Origin: Flavobacterium sp. MDT1-60
Lineage (GTDB): Bacteria > Bacteroidota > Bacteroidia > Flavobacteriales > Flavobacteriaceae
Assembly (NCBI RefSeq): GCF_014844035.1
Contig: NZ_CP062159.1
Span: 5,499,898 to 5,563,897, forward strand
DNA: 64,000 nt
Reading direction: 5' to 3'
Below, piece after piece: positions 1 to 10,600 of the stretch. Below the pieces are notes generated by a model, which saw only the letters and a program-made list of their open reading frames with translations, ran no database searches and was not told the DNA's origin. Position 1 is the first letter of the stretch. Each line of letters opens with the position of its first letter. The position numbers and the translations under genes were made by a program.

Positions 1-485
1 CCTGGAGCTGCGTGCAAATCTAAAATAAGATAGATTTTATTTTCGGCACACCATTTCAGTAAATTATCTGTCATGGTAAAACCTTCTTCAATCCAGGTAA
101 TTTCACCATTTTTTTCTTCCTGAATTGATGGTGTATACAAGTTATAATGCATTGGCAAACGAATCGAATTGAAACCCCACGCTGCCAGCGAATCGATATC
201 CTGTTTTGTGATTCCGTTTGCTTTATAAGCCGCATAAAATTCTTTGGTTCCCTTTTCTCCTGCTACTTCCTGAATCTTTTGTTTGATTTGATATTGTGGA
301 CTCGCAAAAGATTGTGTCTGTAACATATATCCTTCCTGAACCATCCAGCCACCTAAACCAAGACCTCTTAATATTACATTTTTACCATTTCCGTCAACAA
401 TATTTTGCCCGTCCCTATGTAAAAAACCTTGCCCGAAAGCCGTGATCGAGAGCAAAAGTTGTACTGTTATAATTATTTTTTTCAT
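1..485 (-). CDS. Glycoside hydrolase family 5-type enzyme (partial)
   Basis: The N-terminal ~161 residues of a secreted glycosidase; the rest lies beyond the window edge. It begins MKKIIITVQLLLSITAFGQG, a type I signal peptide, so the product is exported. The region GLGGWMVQEGYM, then FNSIRLPMHYN and LILDLHAAPG, matches the first strands of the GH5 (cellulase-type) TIM barrel. The catalytic glutamates are outside the window, so activity and subfamily cannot be judged. It lies 37 bp downstream of a GH30 gene on the same strand and is probably the last or a late gene of the glucan utilisation locus. I translated it directly; its ATG is at 485-483. Confidence 0.8.
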   Translation of the reverse strand, partial: MKKIIITVQLLLSITAFGQGFLHRDGQNIVDGNGKNVILRGLGLGGWMVQEGYMLQTQSFASPQYQIKQKIQEVAGEKGTKEFYAAYKANGITKQDIDSLAAWGFNSIRLPMHYNLYTPSIQEEKNGEITWIEEGFTMTDNLLKWCAENKIYLILDLHAAP

Positions 486-522
486 CTGAAAAATGATTTA
501 TTTTTCGTTATAATTTATATGA

Positions 523-2001
523 CTATTTCCAGATATAAGTTCCAACAGCTCCAGCATCTAAAGAAGTTGTAACCCATTTATCATTGAATTTGATATTGAA
601 GATTTGGCTTGTTGTTCCGTCATTTTCAACAATTAAAACTTTTGATCCCGATGGTGTAATAAAAGCAACATTTTGAAGATCTCCACTCGAATTACTTCCA
701 ATTCTAACAGAACCCATCGGAACAAATTTTGAAGTATGTGCAATGATGTAATAAGCAACATTACGCTGAAAAGTTTCGCTTGTAGTTATTGTTAAAGCAC
801 CTTTACACATAGTACATCCACCTGTTGTGTGAGGTTCGAATGCGCCGTTGTTGGCCAAATTCCATTCTAATGCATTTTTGCTATAATTTCTCATCGAACC
901 AATAATTACATTTCGGACATGCCATTTTAAATCACCTCCAAATTCACCTGCTGAAGAAGTCCATTGCTCAGTGAAATACACATTTTTGCTTGGATAGGAA
1001 TTATAAACATTGGTTAGCGCGCTAATATCTCCTGCATAAAGGTGAAATGCAGATCCGTCTACAAAAGGATTGGCATCGACATCAGCCAAAATTGCTTTTG
1101 GATAATTTGGATTATCACAGTTATGATCGTAAGCGATGATTTTTACCTTAAGATTTGCTGCTTTAAATGCCGGGCCCAAATTATTTTTAATAAAATTAGC
1201 TTGTTCTCCTGCAGACATGTACATACTTGGATTGTTTCCGTCATGCAAAGGTTCATTTTGAGGTGTTATTGCATCAATTGTAATTCCTTCAGCCTTCATT
1301 TGCTGAATGTATTTTACAAAATATTTTGCGTAAACATCATAATATTTTGTCTGTAATTTTCCTCCAATAAAACTGTCTTTGTCTTTCATCCAAATTGGCG
1401 CAGACCATGGTGTTGCCATAATCAAAATCTTTGGATTGATTGCCAGAATTTCTTTTAAAAGCGCAATTACACCAGCTTTATCTTTATCTAAACTAAATTT
1501 TGCTAAATCTAAATCAGTATCTCCAGTGGGAAGATCATCATAGGTAAAAGGTGTCGCATTCAAATCTGAAGCACCAATACTAATTCTTAGATAACTTATA
1601 CCAATTGAATTTTCGCCTGAACCAAATAATTCCTGCAATAAGGCACTCTTTTTTGAAGCGTTTAATTGGTTAATCATGTCAGCGCTTCCGCCTGTTAAAG
1701 TGTAACCGAAACCATCAACAGTCTGATATTTTTGAGATTCACTTACTTCGATATTTGTATAAGTATTAGTGGCAGTTCCAAATCCTAAAGTTCCGGTCTG
1801 TTTTGCTAATAAAACACTTTGATCACCTTTAGTCAACCAAAAATCTACATCATTTGTTACTAAAACTGGCGGTACTACCGGAGGAATAACCGGTGGGGGT
1901 GGCTGGTCAGTCGCATCGTTTGATGAAGAGCACTTTACTTGTGCGAATATTGCTATCGCAAAAAATAATACTTTTATAGCGTTTTTAAAATTTAGTTTCA
2001 T
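523..2001 (-). CDS. GH30 family glycosidase lipoprotein
   Basis: A 492-residue glycosidase of family GH30 (glucosylceramidase / endo-beta-1,6-glucanase type). A lipoprotein signal ends at VKC (Cys24), followed by a Ser/Asp and then Pro-rich linker (residues 34-47), so it is probably anchored at the outer membrane. The TIM barrel spans roughly residues 80-400 and a C-terminal beta-domain closes the protein. The acid/base is expected at Glu250 in TPQNEP and the nucleophile at Glu345 in VYFTEQWTS. It is clearly diverged from the two neighbouring GH30 proteins, which share TIQNEP/STQNEP and LLFTEGCVEKFD motifs. Its position in the susC-susD locus suggests surface cleavage of a beta-glucan; the exact linkage is inference. 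Confidence 0.88.
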   Translation of the reverse strand: MKLNFKNAIKVLFFAIAIFAQVKCSSSNDATDQPPPPVIPPVVPPVLVTNDVDFWLTKGDQSVLLAKQTGTLGFGTATNTYTNIEVSESQKYQTVDGFGYTLTGGSADMINQLNASKKSALLQELFGSGENSIGISYLRISIGASDLNATPFTYDDLPTGDTDLDLAKFSLDKDKAGVIALLKEILAINPKILIMATPWSAPIWMKDKDSFIGGKLQTKYYDVYAKYFVKYIQQMKAEGITIDAITPQNEPLHDGNNPSMYMSAGEQANFIKNNLGPAFKAANLKVKIIAYDHNCDNPNYPKAILADVDANPFVDGSAFHLYAGDISALTNVYNSYPSKNVYFTEQWTSSAGEFGGDLKWHVRNVIIGSMRNYSKNALEWNLANNGAFEPHTTGGCTMCKGALTITTSETFQRNVAYYIIAHTSKFVPMGSVRIGSNSSGDLQNVAFITPSGSKVLIVENDGTTSQIFNIKFNDKWVTTSLDAGAVGTYIWK

Positions 2002-2028
2002 TTTTTTAGTTTTTAGTTAGTAGTGCCA

Positions 2029-3492
2029 TTAGTATACAATGGTTTGTATAGCATGTGGCGGAATAGTTATAGTGGTTTTTATAGTATTATTTATTAAACT
2101 ATAAACAACATTTTTATTGGATAGGTTCATAACGATAGTGGCAATTTTTCCGTCAGGATTTTTAAACGACGTACTTAAAAGAGTTTGATCACTAATTGTT
2201 TGATTTATTCTTTTAGCATTTGGCTGAATAAATTTTGAGAGATGTCCAATATAGTAGTACATTGGAGTAAAGATCAATTCGTCTTTTGATGTATCCGCAT
2301 GAATTGGGGCGAAACAAAAATTTCCGACATGATTAGGTCCTCCATTTTGGTCTAAAAGAATATTCCAATCTGTCCAGCCAACAGTTCCATTATTAAAATC
2401 ATTAATCATGTTCAGGCCATAACGCTCTGCATTTCCCCAAAATTGAAATTTTGTGGCGTCAAATTTTTCAACGCAGCCTTCTGTGAAAAGTAAGTTTTTG
2501 TCTGAAAAAGCTTTGTGTACATTAGCTACAGATTGAAATTGTGGAGGTCCGCCTCTCCAGGTTTCATACCAGTGGAATCCAATTCCCCAAGCGTATTTTG
2601 AAACTTCAGGATCTGAAAAAACAAGATTCGCTCTGGTTTCTAGCTGATCACCACGATTATGATCCCAAATAATAATATTTTTAGAACCTAATCCTTCTTT
2701 TTCTAAAGTTGGTCCGAGGAAATTTTTCAGAAAATCTCGTTCGGCTTCTGGCGTGTAAATACAAGATTCCCATCTTTGCCTTGCCATTGGTTCATTCTGA
2801 ATGGTTAATCCCCAAACTGGAATACCTTCTTTTTCATATTCTTTAATAAATTTAGCATAATAATTTGCCCATGACTGTGCAAACTCAGGCAATAGAACGC
2901 CGCCGTGCAAAATATCATTATTGTCTTTCATGAAAGCTGGGGGACTCCACGGACTAACAAATAAGGTTAATTTTCCGCCGGCCGTTTCAATTGCTTGTTT
3001 GAGTAATGGAATTCGATATTTTCTATCGTGATCAATATTGAAGGTTTTTAATTCTTGGTCACCTTCCGAAACATAAGTATAACTTTCACTGCTAAAATCG
3101 CAGCTATGAATATTGGTTCTGGCTAATGAGTAACCAATTCCTTTGTCTTTATCGTAATAGGCAGTCAGGAATTCCTGTTGTTTTTTAGGAGAGAGTTTGG
3201 CGAAAACTTCAGCACTTGCATCTGTAATGGCACCACCAATTCCTAAAAAAGTCTGATCTGTTTTTGCAGCATCTATAACAATAGACACTGTTGAATTTGT
3301 TTGTTGTGTAGTTGAAATTAAATTATTAGATAATGATAATCTCAAATTAGTGTTTTCGGCAGTAGTATATACCTGAACTTTTTTGTTTGATTTAGATGCA
3401 GAAACAGTAGTGTTATCCACAACCTTTGATGAAGAACAACTTAATTGCAGAACTAGTATTGGAGCTATTAAAATGCTATTTATGGCTTTCAT
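2029..3492 (-). CDS. GH30 family glycosidase lipoprotein, paralogue 2
   Basis: A 487-residue GH30 glycosidase. The N-terminus MKAINSILIAPILVLQLSC ends in a lipobox (Cys19), so it is lipid-anchored. Catalytic residues are expected at Glu234 (IQNEPM) and Glu338 (LLFTEGC). It is close to the next gene upstream (3587-5041) along its whole length, sharing GIGGAITDASAE, WESCIYT, WDHNR, FHWYE and NHVGNFCF, which indicates a local duplication. The two differ in export: this one is a lipoprotein and the other has a type I signal. In a glucan locus one may act at the surface and one in the periplasm. It is separated from the preceding gene by 94 bp, so it may share its transcript. Confidence 0.9.
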   Translation of the reverse strand: MKAINSILIAPILVLQLSCSSSKVVDNTTVSASKSNKKVQVYTTAENTNLRLSLSNNLISTTQQTNSTVSIVIDAAKTDQTFLGIGGAITDASAEVFAKLSPKKQQEFLTAYYDKDKGIGYSLARTNIHSCDFSSESYTYVSEGDQELKTFNIDHDRKYRIPLLKQAIETAGGKLTLFVSPWSPPAFMKDNNDILHGGVLLPEFAQSWANYYAKFIKEYEKEGIPVWGLTIQNEPMARQRWESCIYTPEAERDFLKNFLGPTLEKEGLGSKNIIIWDHNRGDQLETRANLVFSDPEVSKYAWGIGFHWYETWRGGPPQFQSVANVHKAFSDKNLLFTEGCVEKFDATKFQFWGNAERYGLNMINDFNNGTVGWTDWNILLDQNGGPNHVGNFCFAPIHADTSKDELIFTPMYYYIGHLSKFIQPNAKRINQTISDQTLLSTSFKNPDGKIATIVMNLSNKNVVYSLINNTIKTTITIPPHAIQTIVY

Positions 3493-3586
3493 TGTTACTT
3501 TTCAAAAAAAGGATTTAATTTAAAATTCAAGTAATCGAGGGCTAAAATGGATGATTCAATTCAACCCTCTTACTCTTTATAAAATA

Positions 3587-5041
3587 TTAATATACAAGTG
3601 TCTGTATAGCATGCGCAGGAATTTTAACTACTGTTTTTTCAGCAGCTATGATTAGATTATAAGTAACCTCTTTATCGGTTTGGTTCATAACAATAGTTGC
3701 CATAGTTCCATCAGTATTTAAAAATGAAGTACTTAATAAAGCACTTCTGCTTACTGCAGAACTTACTCTTACAGCATTCAGGCGAATGAATTTTGAAAAA
3801 TGCCCTATATAATAATAAGAGGGCGTATAAATTAACTCTCCTGTTGTAGTGTCGGCATGAATTGGTGAAAAACAAAAATTTCCAACATGATTAGGACCAC
3901 CATTTTGATCTAAAAGAATATTCCAGTCTGTCCAGCCAGCTGTTCCATTATTAAAATCATTAATCATAGAAATACCGTATCTTTCGCCGTTACCCCAAAA
4001 TTGATATTTTTTGGCATCAAATTTTTCAACACAACCTTCAGTGAATAGTAAACCTTTATCAGGATAAGCCTCTTTTACTTTGGCAACATTATCAAACATT
4101 GAAGTGCCTCCTGACCAGTTTTCATACCAGTGAAATCCCATTCCCCAAACATATTTTGAGGCTTCAGGATCAGAGTAAATAACATTGGCTCTGTGATTCA
4201 TTAAATCACGATTATGATCCCACGCAATGATTTTCACATCACCTAATTTTTCTTTTTTCAATGTAGGTCCAAGGAAATTTTTAATGAAATCTCTTTCTGC
4301 TTCTGCTGTATAAATACAAGATTCCCATGTTTGGACAGCCATTGGCTCGTTTTGAGTTGAAGTTCCCCAAATTGGAATTCCTTCTTTCTCATATGCTTTT
4401 ATAAATTTGACATAAAAATTTGCCCAGGTCTGATAATATTCCGGCAATAATGTTCCGCCTTTCAATACATCTTTGTTGCTTTTCATGAAAGCATTTGGTG
4501 ACCATGGAGCAACATAAGTTAACAGCTTTCCTCCGGCAGTCTGAATCGCCTGTTTTATTAACGGAATGCGATATTGTCTATCGTGATCAATAGAAAACGT
4601 TTTTAAATCTTTGTCACCTTCTTCGATATAAGAATAGCTTCCACTGCTAAAATCAGAACTTTGTATCGTTGTTCTTAGCAAAGAATAGCCAATACCTTTA
4701 TTTTTATCATAGTAGGCATTTAAGAATTCAGTTTGTTTTTCTTTTGAAAGTTTAGCAAAAATTTCAGCACTTGCGTCAGTAATAGCGCCACCAATTCCCA
4801 TGAAAGTCTGGAATTTTTTTGATGGTTCTACAAAAACCGAAGCTTCGATTTCAAGAGGTTGCTTTGATGCTGAAAAGGTTAATTTATCTGTAGAAGTAAT
4901 TCTTAAATTTGAATTTTCAGCAGTAGTATAAACCGTTATTTTTTTTCCATTGGTTGTAAACTCTTTTTTTGTTTTTGGTTGTTGGGCAAAAGCTGTCAAC
5001 GAAAACAAAAAACATAGAATTTTAAAACTATTTTTTTTCAT
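3587..5041 (-). CDS. GH30 family glycosidase, secreted, paralogue 3
   Basis: A 484-residue GH30 glycosidase with a plain signal peptide (MKKNSFKILCFLFSLTAFAQ) and no lipobox. The barrel runs from about residue 78 (FMGIGGAITDA) to 400. Predicted acid/base Glu232 (TQNEPM) and nucleophile Glu335 (LLFTEGCVEK). It is the nearest relative of the 2029-3492 gene. A hairpin with a T tract on the minus strand lies between it and the lipoprotein gene upstream (5125-5159), so the glycosidase genes may be transcribed less than susC/susD or from a promoter I could not identify. Related GH30 enzymes act on beta-1,6-glucan or on glucosylceramide; substrate here is inferred from clustering only. Confidence 0.9.
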   Translation of the reverse strand: MKKNSFKILCFLFSLTAFAQQPKTKKEFTTNGKKITVYTTAENSNLRITSTDKLTFSASKQPLEIEASVFVEPSKKFQTFMGIGGAITDASAEIFAKLSKEKQTEFLNAYYDKNKGIGYSLLRTTIQSSDFSSGSYSYIEEGDKDLKTFSIDHDRQYRIPLIKQAIQTAGGKLLTYVAPWSPNAFMKSNKDVLKGGTLLPEYYQTWANFYVKFIKAYEKEGIPIWGTSTQNEPMAVQTWESCIYTAEAERDFIKNFLGPTLKKEKLGDVKIIAWDHNRDLMNHRANVIYSDPEASKYVWGMGFHWYENWSGGTSMFDNVAKVKEAYPDKGLLFTEGCVEKFDAKKYQFWGNGERYGISMINDFNNGTAGWTDWNILLDQNGGPNHVGNFCFSPIHADTTTGELIYTPSYYYIGHFSKFIRLNAVRVSSAVSRSALLSTSFLNTDGTMATIVMNQTDKEVTYNLIIAAEKTVVKIPAHAIQTLVY

Positions 5042-5124
5042 TCTTTCCTTATTATTAAATTCTAATTGAAGTTTTACAGAAATTGCTTTTCAAAAAACAA
5101 TTTTCTATTGCTTAAGGATTTAAA

Positions 5125-5159
5125 AAATAGCCCATACTCATAATGATTATGGGCTATTT
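5125..5159 (-). terminator. Hairpin terminator inside the glucan locus
   Basis: Arms AAATAGCCCATA (5125-5136) and TATGGGCTATTT (5148-5159) form a 12-bp perfect stem. Reading on the minus strand the second arm runs into TATTTTTTAAA, so it looks like an intrinsic terminator after the PKD lipoprotein gene and before the GH30 genes. Confidence 0.75.
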
Positions 5160-5189
5160 ACAACCAAACTTAAACTTAACTTAAACTTA

Positions 5190-6068
5190 TTATTTTCCTC
5201 TAAACTCGATTTTAGTAACCGTAATTCCGTCTTTAGTAAACGTATTACCACCACTTCTGATTAGAAGATAAACTTTACCTGATTGGGCAAACTTCACAAC
5301 ATTTGATACTGTTTTTGTTACGTCATTTTTAACACAACCAACCGTTGACAATTTTCCATTGAACTTATCTTTGGCACAACCGTCCCAAGTACTCATTCCC
5401 ATGACTTTGTTATCTTTGTATTCCACTCCGGAAACAGGAGCTGACGTACCTGCATAAACTTCAAACCAGGTTTCATCAGAACCACTAGGGCAAGAAACTA
5501 ACATATCAATAGTGTATTCCTTATCTTTAATTACATCAATAGCCTGATAAATTCCTTCCTGAGCCCATCCTCCAGGAGAATGAATTGTTGCACTCTTATT
5601 AGCAAATGACCAAAAAGCCGATCCATTTGCACTAAGATTTAATATACTCCATTTTGCCTGATCAGCTGGAGTTTCAAAAGATCCACCCTGAACTAAATTC
5701 CCTTTTAAAGGATCTGTTTTTGCTACAACAAGTTGTTGAGTAGCTTTGCCAGTCGCTCCTCCGGCTCCAATAGCTGTATGTGTTATTGTATAAGTTCCTG
5801 CATCTGGTAATACTATAGTTTCATTCATTTTACCAGCATATTCACCGTCACCTGTATTCCATTTTGATAAAATAACACCTTTTGGTTGCGCTGTTAAAAG
5901 ATATGTATTTACAGCCCCGGTAACTGGAGTTACAGTAAATGAAGCATCAACATTAGTAGCGGTTAAGCCATTACCATTTCCAACTTCATCTTCGCAACTT
6001 GTTAGTGTACCTAATGCTAAAGCCAGCATTAGGAATACACTTTTTTTCAAATTTATATTTAGGTTCAT
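5190..6068 (-). CDS. PKD-domain surface lipoprotein (SusE-position glycan-binding protein)
   Basis: A 292-residue lipoprotein with lipobox LTSC (Cys25). Residues ~40-115 resemble a PKD/immunoglobulin-like fold (SKWNTGDGEYAG, LPDAGTYTITHTAIGAGG). Residues ~125-290 form a second beta-rich, carbohydrate-binding-like domain with many aromatic residues (WSILNLSANGSAFWSF, GGWAQEGIYQ). It follows susD with a 17-bp gap, the usual place for a surface glycan-binding protein that helps SusD load oligosaccharide to SusC. I see no catalytic motif. The binding role is inferred from position and architecture; the fold assignment is moderately secure. Confidence 0.8.
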   Translation of the reverse strand: MNLNINLKKSVFLMLALALGTLTSCEDEVGNGNGLTATNVDASFTVTPVTGAVNTYLLTAQPKGVILSKWNTGDGEYAGKMNETIVLPDAGTYTITHTAIGAGGATGKATQQLVVAKTDPLKGNLVQGGSFETPADQAKWSILNLSANGSAFWSFANKSATIHSPGGWAQEGIYQAIDVIKDKEYTIDMLVSCPSGSDETWFEVYAGTSAPVSGVEYKDNKVMGMSTWDGCAKDKFNGKLSTVGCVKNDVTKTVSNVVKFAQSGKVYLLIRSGGNTFTKDGITVTKIEFRGK

Positions 6069-6085
6069 TTTTTTTTGGTTTTTGG

Positions 6086-7597
6086 TTATTCGTAATTAGG
6101 ATTTTGTTTCAATTTAGTACCAGTCAATTCAACAAATGGAATTGGAAAAATCTCATCAGTACCAGCATTAAAACCTCTGTCAGCTAAAGCAGTTGCAGCA
6201 TCACCCCAACGTACTAAATCAAAGAATCTGTGACCTTCACCTGCAAGTTCCATTCTTCTTTCATTTTTAATAGCAGCCAATGTTACAGGAACAGGCGCTA
6301 GTCCAACTCTTGCTCTTACAGCATCTAATAATGCCTGAGCTCTTGCCCCTGAACCTAATGCTTCAGCTTCCATTAAGTACGTATCAGCAAGTCTGATGAT
6401 ATACGAATTTTGTTTGTAGTTTAACTCCGCAGCACCACCGCCAGTACGAACATCAGATTTTCTTGGTAAAAATTTGTTTAGGAAATATCCTGTGTCCTGA
6501 TATCCTCCAATGTAATCTGCTTTTCCAGCTGCTTTTAATGCTTTTACATCTAAAATTGTAGCTGCAAATCTTGGATCATCTTTCATAGCATCATACAATT
6601 TTTGTGTAGGAATACTAAAACTCCATCCTGAAGGAAGGTCTGGTGCTGTAGAATTTGCAGGTCTTGAATAACCTCTTGGCCCTACCATTACGTTTAATGA
6701 ATTTCCTTCGTCTCTACCAGATCCCCAGAATCCCCAATCAGAGTTACCAGCACTTGTGTGAGATACTTCAAGTAGTGATTCTGCATTGAATTTGTTAGAT
6801 GTTACCCATAAATCGCTAAAGCTTGCAAGCAATTTATTTCCGTATTGATTTGTAGCTCCAGGAGTTCCGTTTACCTGTGCCAAAATAGCCGCAGCTTCAG
6901 GTTTTTTTCCTTCAAATAAATATACTTTTCCTAATAATGCCTGAGCAGCACCTCTGGTCAAACGTCCTGATCCTGTTGCAGCATCAACACTTGGTGGTAA
7001 ACCAGGAATTGCTTCTAACAAATCTTTTTCAATTTGAGCATAAACGGCTTCGGGAGTTGCCTGTTCTACATCTAAGATGCTAGCTGTTGTTAATGGTTCC
7101 AGAATTAAAGGAACGTTTTTAAACAATCTTACTAAGTTAAAATAGTAAAGCCCTCTTAATGCTTTTGATTCTGCTGTGAATCTAACCTTTAATGCGTCTG
7201 ACATATCAACACCAGACATTTTTGATAACAAAACGTTAGCTCTGTATACACCTTGGTAATGATCATTCCAGAAACTTCCCGGGATAAGTAGTGAACTCAA
7301 TGAGTGTGTAGAGAAATTCTGAATTCCGGTACCATCTGAAGCACCACCACCACCAGCATAAAAATCGTCAGAACCGGCATTAAGCATTGCTACTAAATTT
7401 TCAAATCCCCCGGTATTTTTTCTCAAAGGATCATAGACTCCAACAAGCGCGGCTGTTGCTTGTTGTTCATTAGAATAATAACTTGTTGAAAGGAAAGATC
7501 CTTTTGGTTCAATGGTCACAAAGTCTTCAGAGCAAGCACCTGCTAAAGCAGCGATTGCAACAGCAATGTATATATATTTAAATTTTATATTTTTCAT
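6086..7597 (-). CDS. susD: SusD/RagB-family outer-membrane lipoprotein
   Basis: A 503-residue SusD homologue that caps the TonB-dependent transporter encoded next to it and captures glycan. Lipobox LAGACSED (Cys22). The early motif YYSNEQQATAALVGVYDPLR and the tetratricopeptide-like helices (LRGLYYFNLVRLFKNVPLI) are typical. The C-terminal section carries the family signature (RLADTYLMEAEALG, RRMELAGEGHRFFDLVRWG, and an ending of ELTGTKLKQNPNY). Length is normal. It starts 13 bp after susC and is certainly cotranscribed. The specific glycan cannot be read from the sequence. Confidence 0.95.
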   Translation of the reverse strand: MKNIKFKYIYIAVAIAALAGACSEDFVTIEPKGSFLSTSYYSNEQQATAALVGVYDPLRKNTGGFENLVAMLNAGSDDFYAGGGGASDGTGIQNFSTHSLSSLLIPGSFWNDHYQGVYRANVLLSKMSGVDMSDALKVRFTAESKALRGLYYFNLVRLFKNVPLILEPLTTASILDVEQATPEAVYAQIEKDLLEAIPGLPPSVDAATGSGRLTRGAAQALLGKVYLFEGKKPEAAAILAQVNGTPGATNQYGNKLLASFSDLWVTSNKFNAESLLEVSHTSAGNSDWGFWGSGRDEGNSLNVMVGPRGYSRPANSTAPDLPSGWSFSIPTQKLYDAMKDDPRFAATILDVKALKAAGKADYIGGYQDTGYFLNKFLPRKSDVRTGGGAAELNYKQNSYIIRLADTYLMEAEALGSGARAQALLDAVRARVGLAPVPVTLAAIKNERRMELAGEGHRFFDLVRWGDAATALADRGFNAGTDEIFPIPFVELTGTKLKQNPNYE

Positions 7598-7610
7598 GAT
7601 TCTTTATGTA

Positions 7611-10600
7611 TTAAAATTGTAAGTTAGCTCCAAGCATAAATGATTTTGCTTGTGGATAAATACCTCTGTCTATACCTAATACCTGGCCTCCAATTTCAGG
7701 ATCGTATCCAGTATATTTAGTAAACGTTATTAAATTCTCACCTGTAACATAGAAGCGAATCTTATCTGCGCCGATTTTAGAAGACAAATTAAGAGGAAGT
7801 GTGTATCCAAATTGAACAATTTTCAAACGTACGTAATCTCCTTTTTCAAGATAGAAATCAGACATTTTACTAAAGTTTCCATTTCCGTCATTGTTGGCAA
7901 GTCTAGGATAATCGTTTGATGTTCCTTCACCTGTCCAACGTCCTAAAGCTTCTGTTTGATAATTAGCATTTAAGATATCTAATCTGCGTAATCCCTGAAA
8001 AATTTTGTTTCCGGAAGCTCCTTGAGCAAATGCCATGAAATCGAAGTTTTTGTAATCTAAGTTTACCGTTAAACCGAAAGTTAATTTTGGTAAACTTGTT
8101 CCTAAGAATTGTTTGTCATCATCAGAAATAGAACCATCTCCATTATTATCAACCCAACGGAAATCTCCTGGTTTAGCACCTGGCTGAATTAATCCGCCAG
8201 CAGCATTTGTATAAGCAGCAATTTCGGCTTCGTTTTGAAAAATACCTGCTGTTTTATATCCAAAAAATTCATTGTATGAATGACCAACCTGAGTTCTTGT
8301 AACAGGTCCCATAGATTGGAAAGAAGCGTCTCCAATTATAAACTGAGTGTCAGGTCCAACATATGTAACTTCATTTTTCAAAGTCGCAACGTTTCCGTTT
8401 ACTCCTAAGTTAAACTCACCTAATCTTTTCTTGTAACCAAGTTCAAACTCAAGACCACTATTGTTCATATCAGCAACGTTAGCCCATGGTTGCTCTGCAA
8501 CACCTACATATCCAGGAATAACTACTGGTCTTAAGATACCTGTTGTTTTTTTCTTGTAATAGTCAAAAGTGAAGTTGAAATCATTAAATAATCTTGCATC
8601 TATACCAAATCCTACCTGAGAAGTTTCTTCCCATTTCAAATCAGGGTTATCAAGAGTTACATTAGCATAACCAGTTGTTATAGATCCGGTATTTCCAAAA
8701 GAATAGTTATATCCACCAGATACTAAAGAGATATATCTGAAATCAGCTACCTGGTCATTACCCACAACTCCATAACCTCCACGGAATTTTAATGTATTAA
8801 CTACGTTATTTTCTTTCCAGAAATCTTCTTTAGAAGCTACCCATCCAAGAGAGAATGAAGGGAAAACCCCAAATTTATTATTTTCTCCAAAACGAGTTGA
8901 TCCATCACGACGAACTACTCCCATGAAAAGGTATTTCTCCTTATAATCATAGTTAAGACGGCTAAATAAAGACGTTACTTTATGCTGAATAAAATCATCT
9001 GTTGAACTGCTTCTGTCTGATTGTGGAATATCAAAATCAAATGATGCATCTTTATAACTAGTAATTGGCAAACCAAACATTGTAGCTCCAACTGCACCAC
9101 CAATATTTTCAACATACGTCCCTTGTCCTAATAAAATGCTTACATTATGATCACCAAATTTCTTTGCATAAGTAAGAACGTTTTCAATGTTCCATGCAAA
9201 TGATTTATTATTGTTTTGATAGTAGCTATTTTTTAGCGTATTTACGTTTGCGCTTAAGAAGTTTACTGGTGTAAATCCCTGGTCTCCCCAATAGGCCATT
9301 TTACCACCAATTGTAGTTCTAAATTTTAAGCCATCTATAATGTTTGCCTCAAGATAAGCATTTCCAACAAAATCATCAGACCAATTGTATCTTCCTAATC
9401 TGGTTTGAACATATCCTAAAGGGTTTGTCATTTCCTGACCAACAACAGTAGAAATACCATAAGGATTTCCATTCTCGTCACGCATTACAGGATTTGTAGA
9501 ATATGGAGCTGCGTTAGCAACAGCCGGATCAGTAACTACTAAAGGTGTAGTTGGATCAAGGTTGATAGCTGAACTTAAAGGTCCACCAAATTCACTGTTT
9601 TTATTACCTACATCTAAAGTTTTTTGTTTAGTGTATCCAAAAGTTTGCCCGAAAGTAAAATACTTAGATATTTTGTGCGTAGAGTTTAAACGAAAACTCT
9701 TTTTTGTGTAATTAGATATTTCGCTTGTTACGATACCTTGTTGATCCTGAATTCCAAAAGAGGCATAAAAAGTTGAAGATTCTCCTCCTCCACTAATGCT
9801 TAATTCATGAGAATATCTGTAAGCCTGATCATTAAAGATCGCATCTTGCCAATTTGTACCATTTCCTAAAGCATTAGGATTTGCGTATCTAATTGCTCCG
9901 CCATCTGCTAATGATTTTTCATTCATTATAGTAGCATATTGTGTAGCATTCAATAGATCAAGTTTTTTTGCCGCAGAAGAAACTCCGGAGAAACCAGTAT
10001 AGTTTACTGATATTTTACCTGATTTTCCTTTTTTAGTAGTAACTAAGATTACCCCTGTTGCAGCACGTGTTCCATAAATTGCAGCAGAAGCAGCATCTTT
10101 AAGAACCTCAATAGATTCAATATCTGATTGATTTAAATAACCAATTCCTCCAGCATCAACAACGTTACCATCAACTACCCATAGAGGATTGTTTCCACCA
10201 TCTCCAAAAGTAGTTATACCACGAATACGAATTGTAGAAGCCGCACCCGGTTGCCCTGAACTTGAAGCAATTGTAACACCTGCAACTCTACCTTGTAAAG
10301 CCTGCTCAACTCTTCCGTTTGGTACTTTTTCAAGATCAGCCGCTTTTACACTTGAGATAGCTCCGGTTACTACTGCTTTCTTTTGAGTACCGTATCCTAC
10401 AACCACAACTTCATTTAATGATTGTGATTCTGGTTTTAATTGAATTGTAATTTTTGTTCTTCCATTTACAGCCTCATTAACTGCAGCGTATCCAATAAAA
10501 GTAACTACCAAAACACCGCTTGAAGGTACTTGAATTTGGAATTTTCCATCAAAATCTGATGCCGTTGATTTTGTTGTTCCTTTTAATACAACTGTTGCAC

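Noticed and set aside
1042..1356. 104-codon plus-strand ORF inside the GH30 gene
   Set aside because: Antisense shadow of an intact GH30 reading frame with no family likeness, as are the other antisense frames over coding genes.
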